From: Rhodoblastus acidophilus
GTDB lineage: Bacteria; Pseudomonadota; Alphaproteobacteria; Rhizobiales; Beijerinckiaceae
Direction of reading: 5' to 3'
NCBI RefSeq assembly: GCF_025961575.1
Contig: NZ_JAOQNX010000006.1
Span: 62,001 to 126,000 of the forward strand
Length of the DNA: 64,000 nt
Shown: one piece after another, positions 27,379-37,621 of the stretch
How positions within the stretch are numbered: position 1 is the stretch's first letter
Layout: every line of letters begins with the position of its first letter
Position numbers and translations under genes: made by a program
Notes under the pieces: generated by a model
What the model saw: only the letters and a program-made list of their open reading frames with translations
The model's database searches: none
What the model was told of the DNA's origin: nothing

Positions 27379-28099
27379 GATTTCCGGGCTGGCCAAGAGT
27401 TTTGCGCGCGCCGACGGCGGCCTGCGCGAGGTGTTTCGCGATTTTTCCCTGACTTTGGGCGGGGGCAGGGTGGCGGCGCTTCTTGGCCCTTCCGGCGGCG
27501 GCAAGTCCACCTTGCTTCGCCTGATTGCGGGTCTGGAAAAACCGTCGGCTGGATCGATCGCCCTGCCGGCCGGGCGGATCGCCATGGCGTTCCAGGAGCC
27601 GCGCCTGCTCCCCTGGCGCAGCGTCGCCGATAATTTGAGGCTGGCCGCGCCGGGGCTGACGGAGGAGGCGCTGAACGCCTCGCTGGCGGCGTTCGAACTC
27701 GAGGGGCGCGGCGGCGATTATCCCGGACAATTGTCGCTCGGCCTCGCGCGCCGCGTGGCGCTGGCCCGGGCTTTTGCCGTCGAGCCCGACCTGCTGCTGC
27801 TCGACGAGCCCTTTGCGTCTCTCGATCTCGGCTTGCACAGGCGGCTACGGGCGCTGCTGGCGAAACGGATTTCGGCGAAGCGCATGACGGTTCTGATCGC
27901 CACCCACGATCTTGATGACGCACTGCTGCTTGCCGATGAGGTGATCCTTTTGGGCGGCGCGCCGGCGCAAGTCAAACGGCGGCTCAAACTCGACATGCCG
28001 CGAGAAATGCGTGACGAAAATCTTACAAAGTTGAGAAAACTTGCGCCTTTTTACCCATCGTCGCCTGAAGACGACGATGGTAATTCTGTCTCGTCATAA
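27368..28099 (+). CDS. NitT/TauT-type ABC transporter ATPase
   Basis: 243 residues from ATG 27368, which lies inside the permease 3' end. Walker A is GPSGGGKST, the signature is LSLGLARR (a variant of LSGGQ), Walker B LLLLDEPF, and the H-loop His lies in IATHDLDD. It powers the importer formed with the previous two genes. It ends 17 bases before pqqC, whose GGGGAGAGGAA ribosome site is in the gap, so all four genes are probably cotranscribed. Confidence 0.85.
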   Translation: MAIEISGLAKSFARADGGLREVFRDFSLTLGGGRVAALLGPSGGGKSTLLRLIAGLEKPSAGSIALPAGRIAMAFQEPRLLPWRSVADNLRLAAPGLTEEALNASLAAFELEGRGGDYPGQLSLGLARRVALARAFAVEPDLLLLDEPFASLDLGLHRRLRALLAKRISAKRMTVLIATHDLDDALLLADEVILLGGAPAQVKRRLKLDMPREMRDENLTKLRKLAPFYPSSPEDDDGNSVSS

Positions 28100-28116
28100 A
28101 AATAAGGGGAGAGGAA

Positions 28117-28848
28117 ATGTCCGGCGATTCGCTGCTCACGCACGAAGAGTTTGAGGCCGCCATTCGCGCCGTGGGCGCGGAGCGCTATCATGACAAGCAC
28201 GTGTTCCATCAGATGCTGCATGGCGGCAAGCTGAACAAGGGGCAGGTTCAGGCCTGGGCGCTCAACCGCTATTGCTACCAGGAGGCGGTGCCGCGCAAGG
28301 ACGCCGCGCTGATGGCGCGCACCGACGACCGCGAGTTGCGCCGCGAGTGGATCCACCGCATCCATGACCACGATGGCCTGGAGCAGGAGCAGGGCGGCAT
28401 CGAGCGCTGGCTGATCCTCACCGATGGCCTGGGGCTTGATCGGGCGATGGTGATGTCGAAGAAGGCGGCGCTGCCGGCCACGCGCTTCGCCGTTGAAGCC
28501 TATGTGCGCTTCGTCACGGAACAGCCGCTGGTCGTCGCGGTGGCGTCTTCGCTCACCGAGCTGTTTGCGCCCAAAATCCATCGCGAGCGCATCGCCGGCA
28601 TGCTCGAAAATTACGATTTCATCGGCGAAGACGTGATGGCCTATTTCCGCCGCCGCCTGACCCAGGCGCCGCGCGACGCCGATTTCGCGCTCGACTATAT
28701 CAAGAAGAACGCCCGCACCCGCGAGGAGCAGGAGGCGTGCGTGGACGCCGTGCGCTTCAAGTGCAACGTTTTGTGGGCGCAACTGGACGCGCTCTATCTG
28801 GCCTATGTGCAGGGCATGGTTCCGCCGGGGGCTTTCGCGCCGGCGTGA
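28117..28848 (+). CDS. pqqC: PqqC, pyrroloquinoline-quinone synthase
   Basis: 243 residues of the haem-oxygenase-like fold that performs the last step of PQQ synthesis, ring closure and eight-electron oxidation without metal. Family segments are visible: YHDKHVFHQMLHGGKLNKGQVQAWALNRYCYQEAVPRKDAALMAR and the following RREWIHRIHDHDG. It is 6.7 kb from pqqE, next to a transporter rather than in the pqqABDE block, though a split pqqC is not rare. The strong ribosome site is GGGGAGAGGAA. Confidence 0.95.
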   Translation: MSGDSLLTHEEFEAAIRAVGAERYHDKHVFHQMLHGGKLNKGQVQAWALNRYCYQEAVPRKDAALMARTDDRELRREWIHRIHDHDGLEQEQGGIERWLILTDGLGLDRAMVMSKKAALPATRFAVEAYVRFVTEQPLVVAVASSLTELFAPKIHRERIAGMLENYDFIGEDVMAYFRRRLTQAPRDADFALDYIKKNARTREEQEACVDAVRFKCNVLWAQLDALYLAYVQGMVPPGAFAPA

Positions 28849-28892
28849 TGGGCCCGATGGACGGGGGGCGCGTCCTCGCCTAAATAGATTTC

Positions 28893-30629
28893 ATGACTGC
28901 CTCCCTCGATCGCCTCGTTCTGGCCCTCGCCCAGGTCAATTCCACCGTCGGCGCGGTGGAAGACAATCTTTTTCGCGCGCGAACAGCCCGGAAGAAGGCG
29001 GCCGAATTGGGCGCCGATCTCGTCATGTTCTCCGAACTGTTTCTCGCCGGCTATCCGCCTGAGGACCTTGTGCTCAAGCCGGCGTTCCAGGACGCCTGCC
29101 GCGCGGCGCTGGACGATCTCGCCCGCGACACCGCCGATGGCGGCCCGGCCGTCCTGATGGGCCTGCCCTGGATGCAGGACGGATTTTGTCACAACGCTTA
29201 TGCCCTGCTCGACGGCGGGCGCATCGCCGCCGTGCGGTTCAAGGTCGACCTTCCCAATTATGGCGTGTTCGACGAAAAGCGTGTGTTCCGTTCGGGGCCG
29301 GCGCCGGGGCCGGTGGCGTTTCGCGGCGTGCGGCTGGGCCTGCCGATCTGCGAGGATATCTGGCAGGCCGATGTGGTGGAAACGCTTGCCGAAACCGGCG
29401 CCGAAATCCTGCTGTCGCCTAACGGCTCGCCTTATTGGCGCGGCAAGGACGACGAGCGCCTCGCCATCGCCACTGCGCGCGTGGTCGAGAGCGGCTTGCC
29501 CCTGGTCTATCTCAACCAGATCGGCGGCCAGGACGAACTGGTTTTTGATGGCGCGAGCTTTGTCGTCAACGCCGATTGCGCCGTCGCGGGACGTTTGCCG
29601 GCTTTTGAGGAGATTGTGGCGCGCGTCGTGTTCGAGCGTGATGGCGCCGGCTGGCGCTGCGTCGAGGCGCCCAGCGCGCCGCAGCTTGGCGATGATGAGG
29701 CCGATTACGCCGCCTGCGTTCTGGGGCTACGCGATTACGTTGGCAAAAACGGCTTTCCCGGCGTGGTCCTGGGCATGTCCGGCGGCGTCGATTCCGCGCT
29801 TTGCGCCACCATGGCGGCGGACGCGCTTGGCGCCGACAAAGTCCACGCCATCATGCTGCCATACCGCTTCACCTCGGGCGAGTCGTTAAAGGATGCGGAG
29901 GATTGCGCGCGGGCGCTGGGAGTGCGTTACGACGTCACGCCGATCGTTTCCGCCGTCGAAGGCGTCGAACAGGCGCTTGCCAAACTGTTCGAGGGAACGC
30001 AGCGCGGCGTTACCGAAGAAAACATTCAGGCGCGGGCGCGCGGGCTGATTCTGATGTCGGTGTCGAACAAATTCGGGCCGATGCTGGTCACGACGGGCAA
30101 CAAATCCGAAATGTCGGTTGGCTACGCCACGCTCTATGGCGACATGAACGGCGGCTTCAACCCGATCAAGGATCTTTACAAGACCGAGGTGTTCCGGCTG
30201 TGCCGGCTGCGCAATGGCTGGAAGCCGGAGGGCGCGCTGGGGCCGGATGGCGTGGTGATCCCTGAAAACATCATCACCAAACCGCCGACCGCCGAGCTGC
30301 GCGAGAACCAGAAGGATCAGGATTCGCTGCCGCCTTATGACGCGCTGGACGACATGCTCGAATGTCTTGTCGAGCATGACATGCGCGTTTCGGAAATTGT
30401 CGCGCGCGGACATGAGCTTGAGACGGTCAAAAAAATCGAGCGGCTGCTTTATCTCGCCGAATACAAGCGCCGCCAATCGGCGCCCGGCGTAAAAGTCACA
30501 AAAAAGAATTTCGGCCGCGACCGGCGCTATCCCATCATCAACCGGTTTCGCGATCCCGGGTTTTCCGCGCGGACTTCCGATGCTGGGCTCGCGCCGGCGT
30601 TTTCCGCCGGCGCGAGGTTTGAGGAGTAG
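28893..30629 (+). CDS. nadE: NAD(+) synthase, glutamine-dependent
   Basis: 578 residues with two domains: an N-terminal nitrilase-type glutaminase (residues 1-260; Glu in FSELFLAGYPPED, Lys in RFKVDLPNYG, Cys in LPICEDIW) and a C-terminal ATP-dependent synthetase with the P-loop GMSGGVDSAL near residue 294. It makes NAD from nicotinate adenine dinucleotide, glutamine and ATP. Full length. It begins 44 bases after pqqC; whether it shares that transcript is not clear. Confidence 0.95.
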   Translation: MTASLDRLVLALAQVNSTVGAVEDNLFRARTARKKAAELGADLVMFSELFLAGYPPEDLVLKPAFQDACRAALDDLARDTADGGPAVLMGLPWMQDGFCHNAYALLDGGRIAAVRFKVDLPNYGVFDEKRVFRSGPAPGPVAFRGVRLGLPICEDIWQADVVETLAETGAEILLSPNGSPYWRGKDDERLAIATARVVESGLPLVYLNQIGGQDELVFDGASFVVNADCAVAGRLPAFEEIVARVVFERDGAGWRCVEAPSAPQLGDDEADYAACVLGLRDYVGKNGFPGVVLGMSGGVDSALCATMAADALGADKVHAIMLPYRFTSGESLKDAEDCARALGVRYDVTPIVSAVEGVEQALAKLFEGTQRGVTEENIQARARGLILMSVSNKFGPMLVTTGNKSEMSVGYATLYGDMNGGFNPIKDLYKTEVFRLCRLRNGWKPEGALGPDGVVIPENIITKPPTAELRENQKDQDSLPPYDALDDMLECLVEHDMRVSEIVARGHELETVKKIERLLYLAEYKRRQSAPGVKVTKKNFGRDRRYPIINRFRDPGFSARTSDAGLAPAFSAGARFEE

Positions 30630-31793
30630 TTACGCCGCGCGGTCGGCCGGTTCGTCGGAGGCTTCGCGCACCGTCATGGAATTGCCGAGCCAGACAAAAT
30701 CGTCGCCGAGCCAGCCGTCGATCCAGATCACCGCGAACACCCAGTCACGCGCGATGAGCGCGAGCGGCGACAGTGCGTTCGTCGGCCAGCGCAAGGCCAG
30801 ATTGGCGAGCGTTTCGGGGATGGCAAAAGCCAGGGCGACCACGCCGGCGGCCGTCCAGGGTTCAAAACCGAAATCGCGGGCGGCATAGGCGCCGGCGAGC
30901 ATGGGAATGACCGAACCCACCAGAATTTCCGGCGCGTACATTTCGGGGAACGAGGCGCGGCGCAGGCGCGCCCAGCGGGTTTGACGCTGGTAGATGGCCT
31001 TGAGCGTCCGGCGGCCCAACGGCTGGCCGAAGGGGCGGTCGACCAGCGCCACCTTCATGCCGGCGGCGCGCACCAGTTTGGTCGCGGCGGCGTCCTCAGC
31101 GATTTCCGACGCCAGCGCGGCGATGCCGCCGGCGTTTTCGACGATTTCGCGGCGCCACATCATGCTCTTGCCCTGGGCGAAGCCGATGCCGAAGGCGGCC
31201 GCTGCGAACTGCCAGCGCGCCTGGAAGGAGTTCAGGAACGCGCATTCCAACTCGGCCACCGGGCCTTTCGGCATGATGCCCAGCGGCGGCGAGCAGACCA
31301 GGCCGACGTCCGGGGCGAAGCGGACCAGCATCTGCTGGAGATAGTCTTTGGGCGCGAGCACGTTGGAATCCGCCAGCACGATGAAGGCGTGCTTCGCCGC
31401 CTGCCAGCCCTTAAAACAATTGTTCAGCTTGGGGTTGGGGCTGATCGGATCGTCGCCGATCAGCAGACGGCCGCGTCCCTCCGACTGCTCGGCGATCAGC
31501 TTTTGCACCAGGGGGATGATCGGATCGTTCTTCTTCTGGACGCAGAAAATGACTTCGTAATCCGGATAGTCCAGTTCGAAGGTCGAGCGCAGGGTCAGTT
31601 CGGAATGGGGTTCGAGGCCGCAGACCGGGCGCACGATCGACACGGGCGGCGTGGGGTCGGCGAGACCGGTTTGCGCGAGGCGAAGGCTGAGAGACTCATT
31701 GCGCCGCCGGCAGCGCCAGACCACGACTCCGAGGGAAAAAACATTGAAGAGGATAAGGGCGATGCACACGCCCGCCGCGATCATGCCGGTCAT
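30630..31793 (-). CDS. Glycosyltransferase family 21 (ceramide glucosyltransferase-like / HpnI-like)
   Basis: 387 residues from ATG 31793 (a TTG 21 bases upstream is not supported by a ribosome site). Membrane span at about 5-27, then a GT-A domain with VSIVRPVCGLEP, the DSNVLAPKDY metal-site motif, acidic EIAEDAA and the acceptor QRQTRW motif of family 21; two or three C-terminal spans follow. Relatives transfer sugar to ceramide, diacylglycerol or hopanoid lipids. No hopanoid genes are adjacent, so the acceptor is unknown. It abuts the nadE stop and diverges from gltX. Confidence 0.75.
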   Translation of the reverse strand: MTGMIAAGVCIALILFNVFSLGVVVWRCRRRNESLSLRLAQTGLADPTPPVSIVRPVCGLEPHSELTLRSTFELDYPDYEVIFCVQKKNDPIIPLVQKLIAEQSEGRGRLLIGDDPISPNPKLNNCFKGWQAAKHAFIVLADSNVLAPKDYLQQMLVRFAPDVGLVCSPPLGIMPKGPVAELECAFLNSFQARWQFAAAAFGIGFAQGKSMMWRREIVENAGGIAALASEIAEDAAATKLVRAAGMKVALVDRPFGQPLGRRTLKAIYQRQTRWARLRRASFPEMYAPEILVGSVIPMLAGAYAARDFGFEPWTAAGVVALAFAIPETLANLALRWPTNALSPLALIARDWVFAVIWIDGWLGDDFVWLGNSMTVREASDEPADRAA

Positions 31794-31925
31794 TCGCGCC
31801 GATCTTTCTGTCAAAACTTCGTTTTCAGGCCCAAAGCCTGTTGCGCTTATGCGGAACTTTTTTCACGGCTTGATGACAGGTCCGCGCGAGATGACGCGGC
31901 GGCGTAAAAGCGCTAAACCGGGCGC

Positions 31926-33290
31926 ATGACCGATCCCTTGACATCGGGCGATTTCGTCGCCCCCGTGGTCCGCTTCGCGCCATCGCCGACGGGCCGCATC
32001 CACATTGGCAACGCCCGAACCGCGCTGCTCAACTATTTCTTCGCCCGGAAACACGGCGGGACCTTTATCCTGCGCTTCGACGACACCGACGCTGAGCGCT
32101 CCACCGAGGAATATGCGCTCGGCATTGAGGTGGACCTCGCCTGGCTCGGCGTCGAGCCCGACCGCAAATTCCGGCAATCCGAGCGCTTTGCGCTCTATGA
32201 CGCGGCGGCGGAGCAGCTGAAGCGGGACGGGCGGCTTTATCCTTGCTACGAAACACAAGAGGAACTGGAGCGCCGCCGCCGCTTGCAGATCGCGCGCGGG
32301 GCGCCGCCGGTTTACGACCGGGCGGCGCTCAAAATGTCGGAGGCGGAGCGGGCGGCGCTCGAGGCCGAAGGACGGCGTCCGCATTGGCGGTTCAAGCTCG
32401 AGCCGGAAACGGTGTATTGGCGCGACCTCGTGCGCGGCGAGTGCCACATCGACTGCGCCTCTTTGTCCGACCCCGTCCTGATCCGCGAAGACGGCTCCTA
32501 TCTCTACACCCTGCCGTCGGTGGTGGACGACCATGATTCGGGCGTCACCCATATCATTCGCGGCGAGGACCATGTCACCAATACGGCCGTGCAGATCCAG
32601 CTGTTCGAAGCCTTGGGCGGGCGTGCGCCGCACTTCGCCCACCATAATCTGCTGATCGGCGCGGACGGGCAGGGGCTATCGAAGCGCACCGGGGCTTTGT
32701 CCATCGCCGGTCTGCGCGAGGTTGGGATCGAGACGCTCGCCGTCGCCGCAATGGCGGCGCTCACCGGCTCTTCCATCGCGGTGCAGCCGGTGCACAGCCT
32801 CCCGGAGCTCGCCGGCCTGTTCGATCTCTCCGCGATTTCGCATTCCAGCGCCCGCTTCGACGGCGAGGAGTTGAAGGCGCTGTCGCAGCGCGTGCTGCAT
32901 GGGCTGGGCTACGAAGCCGTCCGCGACCGGTTGGAGGCGCTGGATATTGTCGGCCACAAGGCGGAGCCGCTCTGGCTTTGCGCGCGCGGCAATCTGGAAA
33001 TTTTCGCTGATATTGCGGATTGGTGGGCGGTGGTCGAGGGCGACATCGCCCCGCATGGACTGGACGCCGAATTCGCCCGGGCCGCGGCGGAAAACCTTCC
33101 GCCGGAGCCCTGGGATGAAGCGACCTGGGGGGCTTGGACGAGCGCGCTGAAGCAGGCGACCGGTCGGAAAGGCCGCGACCTCTTCCACCCGTTGCGCCTT
33201 GCTCTTACGGGGCGTGAAGCCGGGCCTGAGTTGGCCAAGCTGTTGCCGCTGATCGGGCGACCCAGAGCGCTGGCGCGGTTGTCCGCCTAA
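31926..33290 (+). CDS. gltX: Glutamate--tRNA ligase
   Basis: 454 residues of class I aminoacyl-tRNA synthetase. The HIGH-like box is [10 protein letters not shown] (in [14 protein letters not shown]) and the KMSKS-like box GLSKRTG. The length matches the GltX2 type found in many alphaproteobacteria; another GluRS may exist outside the window. It may charge tRNA-Glu, and in species lacking GlnRS one copy can also charge tRNA-Gln; which applies here cannot be seen. Confidence 0.93.
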   Translation: MTDPLTSGDFVAPVVRFAPSPTGRIHIGNARTALLNYFFARKHGGTFILRFDDTDAERSTEEYALGIEVDLAWLGVEPDRKFRQSERFALYDAAAEQLKRDGRLYPCYETQEELERRRRLQIARGAPPVYDRAALKMSEAERAALEAEGRRPHWRFKLEPETVYWRDLVRGECHIDCASLSDPVLIREDGSYLYTLPSVVDDHDSGVTHIIRGEDHVTNTAVQIQLFEALGGRAPHFAHHNLLIGADGQGLSKRTGALSIAGLREVGIETLAVAAMAALTGSSIAVQPVHSLPELAGLFDLSAISHSSARFDGEELKALSQRVLHGLGYEAVRDRLEALDIVGHKAEPLWLCARGNLEIFADIADWWAVVEGDIAPHGLDAEFARAAAENLPPEPWDEATWGAWTSALKQATGRKGRDLFHPLRLALTGREAGPELAKLLPLIGRPRALARLSA

Positions 33291-33293
33291 GCT

Positions 33294-33557
33294 TTATTCG
33301 CCGCCGCCCCTCGTCCGGCTGGTGTCGCCGGGAACGGTGGTTTCCGCCGGCGCTGGCGGGTCGGCGCGGGTGGCGCCGTTGGCGCGTTGGTTGGCTTGCG
33401 ACGGCGTTTCGCCGTAGCTGTTGGTTCCGTTGGTGTCGCGCGCGCCGCTGGCGCCCGGCCCGCCGACCGGACCGCCGCCTCCGGTCTGGGCTGAGGCGGC
33501 CTGCGCGGCCGCGAGCACGGCTGCGAGAGCGAGCGCTGTCATTTTCATCGCTTGCAT
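33294..33557 (-). CDS. Small secreted low-complexity protein
   Basis: 87 residues from ATG 33557, chosen because AAGGA lies 7 bases upstream. A signal peptide (about 1-23, ending ASAQ) is followed by a Gly/Ala/Asn/Thr/Pro-rich tail with no secondary-structure signature. It sits tail to tail with gltX, 3 bases apart. Not recognised; probably a periplasmic or cell-surface protein. Confidence 0.5.
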   Translation of the reverse strand: MQAMKMTALALAAVLAAAQAASAQTGGGGPVGGPGASGARDTNGTNSYGETPSQANQRANGATRADPPAPAETTVPGDTSRTRGGGE

Positions 33558-33684
33558 GCGTTGATCCTTGGTTGCTGCAAGCGCGCCCAACCGCCCGAGG
33601 AGGGATCCGTTCCTCGCAGACGCTTGTTTTCTTTGCGATTGTGCGTGAGGCTGTAGAGAGCGCGGGCAGGCGGCCGATGCCGGA

Positions 33685-34638
33685 TCAGAAGGGATTCGGC
33701 GGATCGAACGGCGACAGAGCTGGCGGCGCGGGCTTGGGCTTTTTCTTCGGCTTGGGCGGGGCCTGAGCCGCGACCGCCGGCGGGGCGGGCTGGACGCGCG
33801 AGCGTTCGTCGGCCTGTTTCGGCGTCAGCGGACCTTCGCCGGGCCGCTCCCCTTCAATCTCGGTGAGGATTTGCTCGGCGCGGCCCAAAACCTCGGCCCA
33901 GCTCTGTTTGGCCGGGCGGCAGGAGCAGGCGGGTTCGAGTTTCTTGGTGTATTTGAGCGCGTTGGGAAGGTTTTCGTAACGGTCGCCCGAATCGGCTGAG
34001 ACCGCATTGGAAATTTCAGCGGAGGGCGAGCGGGAGTACAGGGCGGTCTCGGCGTTCGGGCACGAGGCCTGGCAGAGCTCGCGCAGCTCGTTGGTCCGCG
34101 CGCCGCTCATCGCGGGCGTCAGCGGGAAATAATAGCCGTCGCACTTGCGCACGCAGACCGCTTCGGCTCCGCCATAGGCGCCGCCCCGGTCGGCCTGGCG
34201 CGGGGCCTCTTCCTCACGCGGCATGTCGCCGCATTGCTCGGAATATCGCGCGATCAGCGCCTGTCTGCGACCACCGTCGCCGGCGCGGGCGCGCAGCGAT
34301 TCATATTGGGCGCGCAAAGCGGCGAGCCGCCGTTGAAGGCCGCCGCATTCCGGCGGCGGCGGCGATCCGAAGAACAGGAAGGGCTTGTTGTTGCAGCCGA
34401 TGGCGTCGGCGCGCGACGCCAGGCGGTCGTATTCCCCTCGCGCTTGCGCCGCCGCCTGCGCCGCGCCGGCGTCGCCGGCCGGCGCGGCGTCAATGGCGGC
34501 GCGAAGCGTTTCGCAGACGGAGTCCGAGTTCGTCGGGTCCCACAGTCTCGTCTGGGCGCTCGCGGTCGCGCCGCTTAGGGCCAGGGCGACGGCGAGCCGC
34601 CCCAGGGCCATCAACACATGTGCGATCGGACGCCCCAT
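33685..34638 (-). CDS. DUF2865 family secreted protein
   Basis: 317 residues with an N-terminal signal (about 1-29, ending ASAQ). The conserved block CVRKCDGYYFPLTPAMSG, then ELCQASCPNAETALY and a Cys pair CSC near residue 243, is the DUF2865 signature of alphaproteobacteria; the cysteines are probably disulfide-bonded. A Pro/Lys-rich tail ends the protein. It follows the DAHP synthase gene by 9 bases on the same strand. Function unknown. Confidence 0.75.
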   Translation of the reverse strand: MGRPIAHVLMALGRLAVALALSGATASAQTRLWDPTNSDSVCETLRAAIDAAPAGDAGAAQAAAQARGEYDRLASRADAIGCNNKPFLFFGSPPPPECGGLQRRLAALRAQYESLRARAGDGGRRQALIARYSEQCGDMPREEEAPRQADRGGAYGGAEAVCVRKCDGYYFPLTPAMSGARTNELRELCQASCPNAETALYSRSPSAEISNAVSADSGDRYENLPNALKYTKKLEPACSCRPAKQSWAEVLGRAEQILTEIEGERPGEGPLTPKQADERSRVQPAPPAVAAQAPPKPKKKPKPAPPALSPFDPPNPF

Positions 34639-34647
34639 TCAGCCCTG

Positions 34648-36021
34648 TTACTCCGCCGCATGGGCGGACGCCGAGGCCAGACGGTCGCGCTTCAGCTTTT
34701 CCGCGACCAGGAACGCGACTTCGATCGCCTGTTCGGCGTTCAGACGAGGATCGCAATAGGTCATGTAGCGCGAGCGCAGGTCGGCCTCCGACAGCGCGCG
34801 GGCGCCGCCCGTGCACTCCGTGACATTGTTGCCGGTCATTTCCAGATGGATGCCGCCGGCATAGGACCCCTCTGCGCGGTGCACGTCGAAGAAGCTGCGG
34901 ATTTCCTGCATGACCTTGTCGAACGGACGGGTCTTGTAGCCGCTGGCGGTCACCGTATTGCCGTGCATCGGATCGCAAGACCACACGACGGCGCGGCCTT
35001 CGCGCTGTACGGCGCGGATCAGCGCCGGCAGGTGGTCGCCGACCTTTTCCGCGCCGAAGCGCGAGATCAGTGTGAGGCGGCCGGGCTCATTGGCGGGGTT
35101 CAGGACGTCGATCAGCTGCAGCAACCCGTCCGGCGTGGTGGACGGGCCGCATTTCAGGCCGATCGGGTTCTTGATGCCGCGCATATATTCGACGTGGGCG
35201 TGATCAGGCTGGCGGGTGCGGTCGCCGATCCACAGGAAATGGCCGGAGCAGGCGTAATGTTCCCCGCTGGTGGAATCCACGCGGGTCAGCGCCTGTTCGT
35301 AGCCGAGCAGCAGCGCTTCATGCGACGTGTAGACGTCGGTCTGCCGCATTTCCGGGTGATGCTCGGGGTCCAACCCGATCGCCCGCATGAAACCCAGCGT
35401 TTCCGTGATGTGGTCGGCGAGCTTGGCGTAGCGCTCGGATTGCGGGCTGTCGTTGACGAAGCCGAGCATCCAGCGATGGGCGTTTTCGAGATTGGCGTAG
35501 CCGCCGGTGGCGAAGGCGCGCAACAGGTTCAAGGTCGCAGCCGACTGGCGGTAGGACATGAGCTGGCGCCGGGGATCAGGCTCGCGCGCCTGGGGCGTGA
35601 ACTCGATGTCGTTGACGATGTCGCCGCGATAGGAGGGCAGCGCCACGTCGTCGATGGTTTCGGTCGGCGCCGAACGCGGCTTGGCGAATTGTCCGGCGAT
35701 GCGGCCGACCTTGACCACGGGCATGGACGCCCCATAGGTCATGACCACGGCCATTTGCAGGAAGACGCGGAAGAAGTCGCGGATGTTGTCGGCGGAATGT
35801 TCCGCGAAGCTCTCGGCGCAATCGCCGCCTTGCAACAAGAAGGCTTCGCCCGCGCAGACTTTCGCCAGCTGGCTTTTCAGCTTGCGCGCCTCGCCGGCGA
35901 ACACCAGCGGCGGGAAGCCGGCGATCTGCTTTTCCACATCGGCGAGGGCCGCCTCGTCCTTGTAGGCCGGGACCTGGACGATCGGCTTGGACCTCCAGCT
36001 GTCAGGCGACCAGCGTTCCAT
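34648..36021 (-). CDS. 3-deoxy-7-phosphoheptulonate synthase, class II
   Basis: 457 residues from ATG 36021 ([18 protein letters not shown]), with GGAG 9 bases upstream; a TTG two codons earlier is not needed. First enzyme of the shikimate pathway (phosphoenolpyruvate plus erythrose 4-phosphate). The class II pattern is plain: [51 protein letters not shown] and GGIHLEMTG. Full length. Confidence 0.95.
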   Translation of the reverse strand: MERWSPDSWRSKPIVQVPAYKDEAALADVEKQIAGFPPLVFAGEARKLKSQLAKVCAGEAFLLQGGDCAESFAEHSADNIRDFFRVFLQMAVVMTYGASMPVVKVGRIAGQFAKPRSAPTETIDDVALPSYRGDIVNDIEFTPQAREPDPRRQLMSYRQSAATLNLLRAFATGGYANLENAHRWMLGFVNDSPQSERYAKLADHITETLGFMRAIGLDPEHHPEMRQTDVYTSHEALLLGYEQALTRVDSTSGEHYACSGHFLWIGDRTRQPDHAHVEYMRGIKNPIGLKCGPSTTPDGLLQLIDVLNPANEPGRLTLISRFGAEKVGDHLPALIRAVQREGRAVVWSCDPMHGNTVTASGYKTRPFDKVMQEIRSFFDVHRAEGSYAGGIHLEMTGNNVTECTGGARALSEADLRSRYMTYCDPRLNAEQAIEVAFLVAEKLKRDRLASASAHAAE

Positions 36022-36166
36022 TCTCAACTCTCCGCGCGAAACTTTCGCGTAAAACCTTGGGATGGGGCCCTATACACCACCGCACGCCCAAGGCCAATGT
36101 TCAGCTGTACAGATGCGTGTTTTCGTAAAAGATCATGTTCAAACCAAGACCTTGTCGGAGGCGTCG

Positions 36167-37546
36167 ATGGAGGACAAAGGGGCCGGGTGGGAGGCGACGC
36201 TCGAGCGCGCGCCGGTCAGGCGCGTCACGATTTTTCGGCGCGTTCTGCTGTGGCTGGCGTTTGTCGCGCTGAGCGTTCTGGCGGCCCTTCTTGCAATCAA
36301 GGCCGAGCGGATGTGGTTCGATCAGGCCAAGGTCCTGAAATTCTGCGTGTCTCGCGGCGGGGTCGACCAGCGCTTCGCCGAACGCTTACAGCAACTCGTC
36401 GTCAACCGCACGAGCCGCATCCGCATAGCCGTCACGCCGGTTCAGGACCCGGTGGCCGCCTTCGATCACCATGAATGCGATCTGCTGGCGGCGCGTTCGG
36501 ATGCGAAATTGCCGGCCACCGCCCGCGCCCTCGCCATTCTGGAAAAGGAAATCGTCGTCGTCATCGCCCATCGCGGCAAGGCGGCGGACAATGCGGCGGC
36601 GCTGCGCAACCGCAAACTGATCCTCGCCACCCCCGGCGCGGCCAATGAGGCGTTGCTGCGCGGAATCCTCGCCGCCTATGGGTTGCCGCAGGCCGACCGC
36701 CGCCTGGTGATCCCGCCCGACCCGGCGGGCGTTCAGGCGGCGTTTCGCACCGGCCCCGCAAATCTGGTCATCGCCGTCGTGGCACAGTCGAAATTGCTGC
36801 AAGGCAATTTGCTTGGCGGCCTGACGCAGGACAACAAGGTGAGCTTCGCCGATGTTCCCGATGCGGCGGCGCTGGCCAAGAAACTCAAGGGCTTGACCGA
36901 GGAAACGGTGGAGAAGGGGCTGTTTTCCGCCGCCCCGCTGCTGCCGGCCGACGATCTCTCGACCTTGTCCTTGGAGGTCCGCCTGGTGACCCGCGGCAAT
37001 CTGCGCGACGCCCTGGGCGCCGAATTGACCCGTCTCGTGCTCGAGAACAAGGGCGATCTCGCGATCAACGGCGAATTCGCCGACGCCATCGCGCCGCCGG
37101 ACACCGACAAATCCGCGCCGATGCTCGCCCATCGCGGCGCCGCGCAATATGTCGACGACGACGAAAAGACCTTCATCGACCTCTACGGCGACTATCTCTA
37201 TCTCGGCGCGCCCGTCGCGGGCGCGGTGGGTTCGTTCACGATCTGGCTTTTCGGGCGCTGGACGCGCGGCTCCGCGCCTTCGGCCGGCGATTTCACCCAG
37301 GAGGTGCTCGAGATCGCCGTGCGGGTCCGCCGCGCTCCGCGCGTCGAAGACCTCGACGCCGCCGATGAAAGCCTCGACCGGATTCTCCATGAACTCCTGG
37401 AGGCCTTGCGGGCGAAAACCCTCAGCGCCGAAGGTCTCGATGTGTTCCGGCTCGCCTTCGAGCAGACGCGCGAATGGATCCGCGAGCGCCGCCATTTCCT
37501 CGCGCGGCGCGAGCCGGAGAAGGCGAGCGCCGAAAATTTGTTGTGA
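36167..37546 (+). CDS. TAXI-type TRAP solute-binding-like membrane protein
   Basis: 459 residues from ATG 36167, supported by GGAGG 5 bases upstream. A membrane span (about 20-44) is followed by a periplasmic TAXI/TRAP-type ligand-binding domain (VLKFCVSRGGVDQRFAERLQQLV, LRNRKLILATPGAANEALLRGILAAYG) and a second span at about 344-365, leaving a cytoplasmic C-terminal helical domain. Such anchored TAXI proteins are not normal transport binding proteins and may sense a ligand. It ends 75 bases before the HerA-like ATPase gene on the same strand, suggesting a shared operon. Function unknown. Confidence 0.6.
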   Translation: MEDKGAGWEATLERAPVRRVTIFRRVLLWLAFVALSVLAALLAIKAERMWFDQAKVLKFCVSRGGVDQRFAERLQQLVVNRTSRIRIAVTPVQDPVAAFDHHECDLLAARSDAKLPATARALAILEKEIVVVIAHRGKAADNAAALRNRKLILATPGAANEALLRGILAAYGLPQADRRLVIPPDPAGVQAAFRTGPANLVIAVVAQSKLLQGNLLGGLTQDNKVSFADVPDAAALAKKLKGLTEETVEKGLFSAAPLLPADDLSTLSLEVRLVTRGNLRDALGAELTRLVLENKGDLAINGEFADAIAPPDTDKSAPMLAHRGAAQYVDDDEKTFIDLYGDYLYLGAPVAGAVGSFTIWLFGRWTRGSAPSAGDFTQEVLEIAVRVRRAPRVEDLDAADESLDRILHELLEALRAKTLSAEGLDVFRLAFEQTREWIRERRHFLARREPEKASAENLL

Positions 37547-37621
37547 ACGGCGCGCCGCAGGCGGTTTGTCCGCGGCTTCGCCAATGCTATCAACGCCGCC
37601 CCGACCTGAACGAGGACGTTG

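Noticed and set aside
34618-36474. Plus-strand open frame of about 618 codons opposite the DAHP synthase
   Set aside because: Antisense to a motif-complete enzyme, no motif of its own.
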